A stretch of DNA of 38,210 nt from UBA4486 sp041984885. GTDB taxonomy: Bacteria > Pseudomonadota > Gammaproteobacteria > Eutrophobiales > Eutrophobiaceae. The notes under the pieces are model-generated. The model had not been told where the DNA came from. It was given only the letters and a program-made list of their open reading frames with translations, and did not search any database. Position 1 is the first letter of the stretch; each line of letters opens with the position of its first letter. Where the stretch lies: contig JBHIXH010000021.1 of NCBI GenBank assembly GCA_041984885.1, positions 1 to 38,210 on the forward strand, written 5' to 3'. Made by a program: the position numbers and the translations under genes. This document shows, one piece after another, positions 32,614 through 38,210 of this stretch.

Positions 32614-34698
32614 TTGGATCAGAAAAATACAATTGATCCGGATTTAAAGCAGTCCGAATATTATTTAAACCGTGAACTGAGCCTGCTCGAGTTCAATCGG
32701 CGCGTCATTGAACAGGCCAAAGACGAATTGATACCCTTGCTTGAACGACTGCGTTTTCTCTGTATCGCCAGCACAAATCTCGACGAGTTTTTTGAAATCC
32801 GTGTCTCCGGCCTGAAACAACAGGTGCAATATGGTTCGGTACAAACCGGTCCGGATAACATGTTGCCTGGTGAAGTGTTAAAACACATTCGTATGAAGGT
32901 CATCGAACTCGTCGATGAACAATACCGCGTATTGAACGAGATCATGATCCCGGAACTGGCAAAAGAGAAAATTCGTATACTGCGACGTGCCAGCTGGAAG
33001 CCGAAACTGTCGCGCTGGATTCGTCGTTTTTTCACTACTGAACTGCTGCCGGTGTTAAGTCCGATAGGACTTGACCCGGCGCATCCATTTCCAAAAGTAT
33101 TAAACAAGAACCTGTATTTCATCATCTCTCTTGATGGCAAGGATGCGTTTGGTCGCGAGAGTGGGCTCGCTATCGTGCAGGCGCCGCGTTCGTTACCGCG
33201 ACTGGTCCCGGTACCGCAGGATGTCAGTAACGGTCCACATGATTTCGTTCTGCTATCGTCGATCATTCATGCCTACGTTGGCGATCTGTTTCCGGGTATG
33301 AAGGCAACCGGTTGCTACCAGTTTCGGGTCACCCGCGATGGTGATCTGTTTGTCGATGATGAAGAAGTGGATGACCTGCTTCGCGCACTGGAAGGTGAGT
33401 TACCGTCACGTCGTTTTAATGACGCTGTACGGCTCGAAGTGGCCGATAACTGCCCAGAAGAGTTATCAAAGTTTCTGCTGCAACAGTTCGAGCTTGGCGA
33501 TGACGATCTGTACCAGGTCAACGGTCCGGTCAACCTTGGCCGTTTAACCGCGATTCATGACCTGGTGGATCGACCGGAACTGACTTATTCCGGCTTCACG
33601 CCGGATTTGCCACCGCGCCTGGTTAAACATACGAACATGTTTGAAACGTTACGCAACGGTGACATATTGTTACTGCATCCCTTCCAGTCGTTCGCACCGG
33701 TGATTGATTTTCTCAGACAGGCCGCTGCTGACCCGAATGTGTTATCGATCAAGCAAACATTATATCGCACCGGCGATGATTCCGTGATCGTTGCTGCATT
33801 AAAGGATGCAGCGCGTGCCGGCAAGGAAGTCACGGTTGTTATTGAACTGCGGGCACGCTTTGACGAGGAGGCAAACATTGAGTTGGCCAGCGACCTGCAG
33901 GAAGCCGGTGCGCACGTCGTCTATGGTGTCGTCGGTTATAAAACACATGCGAAGATGATCATGGTGGTACGGCGCGAAGGTCGCAGCCTGCGTCGTTATG
34001 TGCACCTTGGTACCGGCAACTATCATGCGCGCACGGCGCGACTCTACACTGATTACGGCCTGCTGACGTGTGACAAGGCAGTGGGTGAGGATGTAAACAA
34101 GATGTTTCATCAGTTGACAGGACTTGGCCGTGCCGGTCGATTGAAAAAACTGCTGCAATCACCGTTCACTTTACACAAGTCGATCATTGCATTTATTCAG
34201 CAGGAACAGGCAAACGCCGAACAGGGCAAGGAAGGGCGGATTATTGCGAAGATGAACGCGCTGGTGGAGCCGGAGATCATACGGGCGTTGTATGCGGCAT
34301 CGCAGGCGGGGGTAAAAATTGATTTGATCGTTCGTGGTATCTGTATATTACGACCCGGGATAAAAGGCATTTCGGAGAACATCAAAGTGCGTTCCATCGT
34401 CGGACGATTTCTGGAGCATACGCGCATCTTTTATTTTCTGAACGGTGGTGATGAACGCATCTACTGCTCCAGTGCTGACTGGATGCCAAGAAACCTGTTC
34501 AATCGTGTCGAGGCCTGTTTCCCTATAGAAGAAAAACGTACACGTGATCAGATAATCAATTTCGGCCTGATGCCATACCTGTCAGATAACTGCCAGTCAT
34601 GGGTGCTGCAAAGCGATGGCAGTTATCGACGTAACAAACCGGGCAATCACAAACCGAAGTCAGCACAACAAATCCTGCTCGATCATTATTGTGGTTGA
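32614..34698 (+). CDS. ppk1: Polyphosphate kinase 1
   Basis: The enzyme (694 residues; E. coli 688) makes polyphosphate from ATP and can run in reverse. It starts at a TTG: AGGAG lies 10 bases upstream, the next residues are family-like (SEYYLNRELSLLEFNRRV), and there is no nearby ATG. Motifs: the autophosphorylated histidine is H445 in YKTHAKM, followed by VHLGTGNYHARTARLYTD; the second conserved histidine region is FLEHTRIFYF; and SSADWMPRN is near the C-terminus. The N-terminal, head and two phospholipase-D-like C-terminal domains are all present. A Pho box upstream suggests induction by phosphate starvation. The exopolyphosphatase gene ppx is 1 kb downstream in the opposite direction. Confidence 0.96.
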   Translation: MDQKNTIDPDLKQSEYYLNRELSLLEFNRRVIEQAKDELIPLLERLRFLCIASTNLDEFFEIRVSGLKQQVQYGSVQTGPDNMLPGEVLKHIRMKVIELVDEQYRVLNEIMIPELAKEKIRILRRASWKPKLSRWIRRFFTTELLPVLSPIGLDPAHPFPKVLNKNLYFIISLDGKDAFGRESGLAIVQAPRSLPRLVPVPQDVSNGPHDFVLLSSIIHAYVGDLFPGMKATGCYQFRVTRDGDLFVDDEEVDDLLRALEGELPSRRFNDAVRLEVADNCPEELSKFLLQQFELGDDDLYQVNGPVNLGRLTAIHDLVDRPELTYSGFTPDLPPRLVKHTNMFETLRNGDILLLHPFQSFAPVIDFLRQAAADPNVLSIKQTLYRTGDDSVIVAALKDAARAGKEVTVVIELRARFDEEANIELASDLQEAGAHVVYGVVGYKTHAKMIMVVRREGRSLRRYVHLGTGNYHARTARLYTDYGLLTCDKAVGEDVNKMFHQLTGLGRAGRLKKLLQSPFTLHKSIIAFIQQEQANAEQGKEGRIIAKMNALVEPEIIRALYAASQAGVKIDLIVRGICILRPGIKGISENIKVRSIVGRFLEHTRIFYFLNGGDERIYCSSADWMPRNLFNRVEACFPIEEKRTRDQIINFGLMPYLSDNCQSWVLQSDGSYRRNKPGNHKPKSAQQILLDHYCG

Positions 34699-34721
34699 TT
34701 ACTAATTTTCTGAATAGTTTA

Positions 34722-35105
34722 ATGTCACACGACATCGTTGAGAACAAACAGAATGCGATTGAATTCTACCGCATGGCCTACTTGGGAAACCCGGCCGCGG
34801 CGGTAGCTGAATACGTTGGCGATGATTACAAACAACATAATCCTCTCGTTGCCGACGGCAAGCAGGGATTTATAGACTATTTCGAAAAAATGGCAACGGA
34901 GTATCCGGATAAAAGTATCGAATTTATTCGGGCTGTTGCCGAGGCCGATCTGGTTGCACTCCATACACACCAGGTCTGGCCGGGAAACGATGAATACGTG
35001 ACGATGGATTTTTTTCGTTTCGATGAAAACGGCAAGATTGTCGAACATTGGGATTCAGTACAGCAGATTCCGGAAGCAAGCGTGAACGGCAACACAATGT
35101 ATTGA
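34722..35105 (+). CDS. SnoaL-like / NTF2-fold protein
   Basis: From the ATG at 34722 the product has 127 residues. It resembles the SnoaL-like family of the NTF2 fold: ENKQNAIEFYRMAYLGNPAAAV, YVGDDYKQHNPLVADGKQGFIDYF, and VTMDFFRFDENGKIVEHWDSVQ. The conserved QHNP and EHWD elements line the pocket in this group, which includes aldol condensation enzymes and many uncharacterised proteins. The substrate cannot be predicted. The frame is open to 34689 inside ppk1, but the extra residues are not family-like. No clear ribosome-binding site is seen. It follows ppk1 by 23 bp and may be co-transcribed. Confidence 0.8.
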   Translation: MSHDIVENKQNAIEFYRMAYLGNPAAAVAEYVGDDYKQHNPLVADGKQGFIDYFEKMATEYPDKSIEFIRAVAEADLVALHTHQVWPGNDEYVTMDFFRFDENGKIVEHWDSVQQIPEASVNGNTMY

Positions 35106-35164
35106 TGCGGTAATAAAACCGGTCATGAACATGTTTCAACTTTACTTATTTAACTGATCAACTG

Positions 35165-35662
35165 ATGATTTCTCCCGGCTATTGTCAGTTGCTGGCCCTG
35201 TATAACTCGAAAATGAATCAGCAGTTATACTCGGCATGTTCGCTGCTACCGGATGAGTTACGTAAATCAGACATTAAACTGTTTTTCATTTCCATACACG
35301 GCACGTTAAATCATCTCCTGTATGGTGACATAGCATGGTTATCCCGGTTTCTTGGCAGGGAAAATGATGTGCCGACACTTGGTGAAGAACTCTATGCCGA
35401 TTTTTCTGAACTGGCAGCGGCACGAACCGAGTGGGATAAAAAAATCATCAGCTGGACGAACACAATCAGCCCGGAATGGTTAGGCCAGGATTTTACCTTT
35501 GTCAGCAAGGTCGACCAGCAGTCACGAACCCGGCCAGCATGGCTGCTTGTGGCGCATATGTTTAACCATGCCACCCACCACCGTGGCCAGATTACGGCAG
35601 CGTTGAGTCAACTCGACGTTGATTATGGTGTGACCGATATCCCTTTCTTGATTGAAAAATAA
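35165..35662 (+). CDS. DinB-family metal-binding four-helix protein
   Basis: The product has 165 residues with the DinB/YfiT-like fold signature: a helix with HGTLNHLLYGD (H50 is the probable first metal ligand) and HATHHRGQ at 135-142, which supplies the two C-terminal histidines (H135, H139). Members are putative metal-dependent transferases or hydrolases, some using small thiols, and most have no known function. The name comes from a Bacillus gene and not from DNA polymerase IV. It follows the SnoaL-like gene by 59 bp in the same direction. Confidence 0.88.
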   Translation: MISPGYCQLLALYNSKMNQQLYSACSLLPDELRKSDIKLFFISIHGTLNHLLYGDIAWLSRFLGRENDVPTLGEELYADFSELAAARTEWDKKIISWTNTISPEWLGQDFTFVSKVDQQSRTRPAWLLVAHMFNHATHHRGQITAALSQLDVDYGVTDIPFLIEK

Positions 35663-35689
35663 ATAACTTCGGGTTGCCGGGATTGTTGA

Positions 35690-37186
35690 TTACTCAAATT
35701 TGAGTTTAATACCTACCGTTTTCAGATAATCCGCCTCTGTGCCAAGATCGGCCTCGGTCAGCGGTTTCTCCTCCAGCCAGTGTTCGGGAAAAGATAAACC
35801 AAGAACGTCATCTTTCCCGCTGATTGATAATGTCGGCAGTGGCATGGAACTACGGCTGCGATTTAACAAAATCGCCAGCCGCACGATAATGCATAACCTT
35901 AAGACCTTCTCGACCGGTTCATCGACAGGCAGTTTTGCTTCGTCTGACCAGAACTTGCGTCGGTGGTATCGTATCAGCGTTGCAACAAACCCCTGTTCCT
36001 GGCGGGAAAACCCCGGCATATCGGCATGCTTTACCAGATACTCACCGTGCTTTTGATACTGGCTGTGGGCAACATGCAGACCGATAGAATGCAATCGAAT
36101 TGCCCATAGAATGACTTTGCGATCCTGTTTATCCAGTTGCCAGTTCTTTTTCAGGTTCTCAAACAATACCTCAGCCGTGTCACAGACACGCTGTATATAT
36201 TCCTGGTCAACACGATACTGTGAAACCATGTTTTCCACGGTTCGATCCCGGCTATCCTGATTATGGATACGGCCGATCAGGTCATGCACCAGGCCTTCAC
36301 GTAGTGCGCCCTGGGAAATATCCATCCGGTCTATGTCGAGTGCTTCAAATATCGCATACAGGATCATCGCACCACCAACGAAGATCGGTGCCCGCCGCTC
36401 CGACAGCCCATTGAACGACAGCTTTTTAATCTGGCCAACACTGGCCAGTTCCTGCATCAGTGTCTCCAGCGATGCTCGGGTAATCCCGGACTCGCTCCAG
36501 CCCTGGGCAATGACCACATCATGAATGGATATGGCGCTGCCGGAGGAACCGATGGCCTGTTGCCAGCCGGCTTTTTTATAAATAGATTCAGTCGATTCCA
36601 GTTCCTGTCGGGCATAGACAACTGCCTTGCGCATGCGCTTTGCCGTGATCTCGCCATCGGCAAAAAACCGTTGTGTCATGCTGACGCAGCCCATGTACAG
36701 GCTTTCTGTCAGTATTGGTTCAAATCCCTTGCCAATGATCAACTCGGTACTGCCGCCACCAATATCTACGACGAGGCGGTTGTCGGAATCATTGAACATC
36801 GAGTTGGCAACGCCGATATAAATCAATCGTGCCTCCTCGCGACCGGCGATTATCTCGATACCGTGACCGAGAGCGACCCTTGCCTGGCTGAGAAACTGTG
36901 TCGCATTGCGTGCCTGGCGAAGGGTATTCGTGCCAACAGCACGGATATTTTGCGGCGGCAGTTCATGGATTCGTTGACCGAATTTTTCCAGGCAACTGAT
37001 GCCGCGCACGATGGCATCAGCGGAGAGGATGCGGTCCTCGGATAAACCGGCTGCCAGTTGCACCATGTCCTTCATCTTGTCGATGACGACCAGTTGGCCG
37101 TCTTCTTCCTGGCGCGCCACGATCATATGAAAACTGTTCGAGCCCATATCAATGGCGGCGTAGGTATCGAGTCGTTTGTCAGGCAC
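35690..37186 (-). CDS. ppx: Exopolyphosphatase, Ppx/GppA family
   Basis: A 498-residue protein with the Ppx/GppA actin-like ATPase fold. DMGSNSFHMIVA at 13-24 is the phosphate 1 motif, DIGGGSTELIIG the phosphate 2 motif, and EGLVHDLIGR ends the second lobe. A C-terminal HD-like helical region follows (LHSIGLHVAHSQYQKHGEYL). The length fits E. coli Ppx (513) and GppA (494) equally; placement near ppk1 favours polyphosphate hydrolysis, though pppGpp hydrolysis is possible. The start is a GTG at 37186. It is divergent from sixA, with a 95-bp gap and no Pho box visible. Confidence 0.92.
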   Translation of the reverse strand: MPDKRLDTYAAIDMGSNSFHMIVARQEEDGQLVVIDKMKDMVQLAAGLSEDRILSADAIVRGISCLEKFGQRIHELPPQNIRAVGTNTLRQARNATQFLSQARVALGHGIEIIAGREEARLIYIGVANSMFNDSDNRLVVDIGGGSTELIIGKGFEPILTESLYMGCVSMTQRFFADGEITAKRMRKAVVYARQELESTESIYKKAGWQQAIGSSGSAISIHDVVIAQGWSESGITRASLETLMQELASVGQIKKLSFNGLSERRAPIFVGGAMILYAIFEALDIDRMDISQGALREGLVHDLIGRIHNQDSRDRTVENMVSQYRVDQEYIQRVCDTAEVLFENLKKNWQLDKQDRKVILWAIRLHSIGLHVAHSQYQKHGEYLVKHADMPGFSRQEQGFVATLIRYHRRKFWSDEAKLPVDEPVEKVLRLCIIVRLAILLNRSRSSMPLPTLSISGKDDVLGLSFPEHWLEEKPLTEADLGTEADYLKTVGIKLKFE

Positions 37187-37281
37187 TGATATTGATCGTT
37201 GTTTATTAATTCAGACGCGAGTGTCGGGCGCATTATAACGTTGATATCGAACATTAATCATATCTGTGTCACCCTATGTGA

Positions 37282-37782
37282 ATGCACCGTCACTTGATGT
37301 TAATGCGCCATGCCAAGTCAGACTGGCACAGCGACTTTGAAAGCGACTTTGATCGCTGTTTGAATCGATGTGGCCAGCGGAATGCTACGAGTATCGGTAA
37401 CTGGTTGAATGAGCATGATCACCGACCCGACAGGATTATCAGTTCACCCGCGGTTCGGGCGCGTGAGACGGCCGCACGCGTTGCCAGCGTATTGAATTAT
37501 CCGGACGCACAAATTGAAGTCGTTGAGTCATTGTACGGGGCAACGTTGAATACGGCATTTGTTCACTGTCTGGCCGCTTGTGAGAACCACGCTCGCCCAT
37601 TAATGATTGCCCACAACCCGACCATGGATGAACTGGTCAATCTTCTCGCTAATCAGGAACCGCAACTGACGCAATCCGGGAAACTGATGACAACGGCAGC
37701 CGTGGCCATCTTCAGTTATACCGGTGAATTGCAGCCACGAGCCTGTGAACTTGAAAACCTGGTCCGGCCGCGCGAGATCTGA
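37282..37782 (+). CDS. sixA: SixA-type phosphohistidine phosphatase
   Basis: The 166-residue product begins HRHLMLMRHAKSDW, with the catalytic R9-H10 of the histidine-phosphatase superfamily and the SixA-specific AKSDW. Later family motifs are IISSPAVRARETA and the second catalytic histidine in LMIAHNPTMDELV. SixA removes phosphate from histidine in phosphotransfer proteins (ArcB and the nitrogen phosphotransferase system in E. coli). A short duplication (GCGACTTTGA twice, near 37330-37351) encodes DFESDF. It shares the intergenic region with ppx, and its relation to polyphosphate is unknown. Confidence 0.9.
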   Translation: MHRHLMLMRHAKSDWHSDFESDFDRCLNRCGQRNATSIGNWLNEHDHRPDRIISSPAVRARETAARVASVLNYPDAQIEVVESLYGATLNTAFVHCLAACENHARPLMIAHNPTMDELVNLLANQEPQLTQSGKLMTTAAVAIFSYTGELQPRACELENLVRPREI

Positions 37783-38130
37783 TCAGGGCTTCTCGCAAAC
37801 GATATAGGCTATCCAGCCGGCATCCGGCTCACCAACCGTGGCGGGTTCAAAGATGCCATTGCCCTCACCGTCTTCATCCGCACCTTCCCAGTAGACGGTT
37901 GTTTTAAAGTCACATTCGTGCAGCAGGTCAAGGATCTCGGGCATCGTCCACAGGCGCCAGGTATAGGTAAACGCGTTCTTCATTTTCGAGCCGTCCTTGA
38001 ACTTGAAATGAATATGGCAGGTGCACTCGCCACTGATTGGGTTGTATTCCGCCTGATCCCAGACGTAGGTAAAACCCTTGTGTTTCGTACTTTCTCTGAG
38101 TGATGTCTCATTTTCTCGTATCCTTTTCAA
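37783..38130 (-). pseudogene. C-terminal fragment of a SAM-dependent methyltransferase
   Basis: The frame reads 115 residues that match the end of a family of class I SAM-dependent methyltransferases: GFTYVWDQAEYNPISGE, CHIHFKFKDGSKM, FTYTWRLWTMPEILDLL, VYWEGADEDGEGNGIF and a final WIAYIVCEK. The SAM-binding Rossmann part is missing. The only start in frame is a TTG at 38130 that directly follows a TAA stop, and the 80 bp from there to the window edge do not encode the missing part in any frame. It is therefore a truncated or broken gene, or the result of a misassembly or frameshift near the scaffold end. Its stop abuts that of sixA. The family match is from memory. Confidence 0.6.
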
Positions 38131-38210
38131 TTAGAAGTCGTTGTTTTCGGCAGGGATGCGGGGTTGGGAGGTGTAGAGGTTGTTTGATCTTTGGACCATT
38201 CTGTCCCGCC

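Noticed and set aside
37255..37281. A Pho box before sixA (TGTGTCA then ATGTGAA)
   Set aside because: Only the first half resembles a repeat, the second lacks TCA, and it would overlap the start codon with no room for a -10.
38131..38210. An insertion-sequence end or transposase fragment at the right edge
   Set aside because: One frame faintly resembles the start of a REP-associated transposase (VQRSNN), but the match is too short and no inverted repeat is visible.
1..38210. CRISPR array, tRNA, rRNA, prophage or toxin-antitoxin genes
   Set aside because: I saw no regularly spaced repeats of CRISPR length, no cloverleaf, and no phage or toxin-like gene pairs. Short RNA genes could be missed by eye.

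Overview
The window looks like chromosomal DNA of a free-living or symbiotic gammaproteobacterium that oxidises reduced sulfur. Three things point this way. The block leuS-lptE-holA-proA-nadD-rsfS-rlmH is a typical gammaproteobacterial housekeeping cluster. A soxYZ pair encodes the sulfur carrier of thiosulfate oxidation. A pyrophosphate-dependent phosphofructokinase gene lies next to a membrane pyrophosphatase gene, a pairing known from chemolithoautotrophic sulfur oxidisers, their invertebrate symbionts and methanotrophs. The lineage below class is inference. A run of ten Ns at 10666-10675 shows that this is a draft scaffold.

Layout. 1-3477 (minus strand): a 3'-truncated sulfotransferase-like gene, a CPBP-family membrane protease and an orphan MASE3-PAS histidine kinase. 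3698-5935 (minus): soxZ, soxY and the periplasmic metalloprotease/chaperone bepA. 6137-9771 (plus): PPi-dependent phosphofructokinase and the ion-pumping pyrophosphatase hppA, closed by a strong terminator. 9821-10526: a structured stretch ending in a second terminator, then a small unknown gene. 10513-19372 (minus): a long housekeeping run from leuS to maf, with lpxR-like and DUF4404 genes near its end and the assembly gap inside maf. 19560-19826: a small exported ComEA-like helix-hairpin-helix protein.

19997-37782 is a phosphate and polyphosphate region: a phosphate-selective porin divergent from phoBR, then pstS, pstC, pstA, pstB and phoU, a convergent low-affinity Pit transporter with its DUF47 partner, polyphosphate kinase ppk1, two small genes (SnoaL-like and DinB-like), the exopolyphosphatase ppx and a SixA-type histidine phosphatase. 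The right edge holds a C-terminal piece of a SAM-dependent methyltransferase.

How the parts fit. I can read PhoB-box-like direct repeats (two 7-mers separated by 4 bp) in front of the porin, phoB, pstS and ppk1. In all four a -10-like hexamer begins exactly 10 bp after the last repeat, so porin, regulator, high-affinity uptake and polyphosphate synthesis are probably one PhoB regulon. Pit, ppx and sixA show no such site. The PPi-using pair and the Pi/polyP genes together make the window rich in phosphoanhydride metabolism, but the two groups are about 10 kb apart and nothing in the sequence shows that they are co-regulated. I found no tRNA, rRNA, CRISPR array, prophage or recognisable insertion sequence, and no convincing wholly new system. 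The points most worth a second look are the uncharacterised structured region at 9821-10012, the four-repeat PhoB array at pstS, the K+-dependent signature of HppA and the SoxY tail that ends one residue short of the usual motif.
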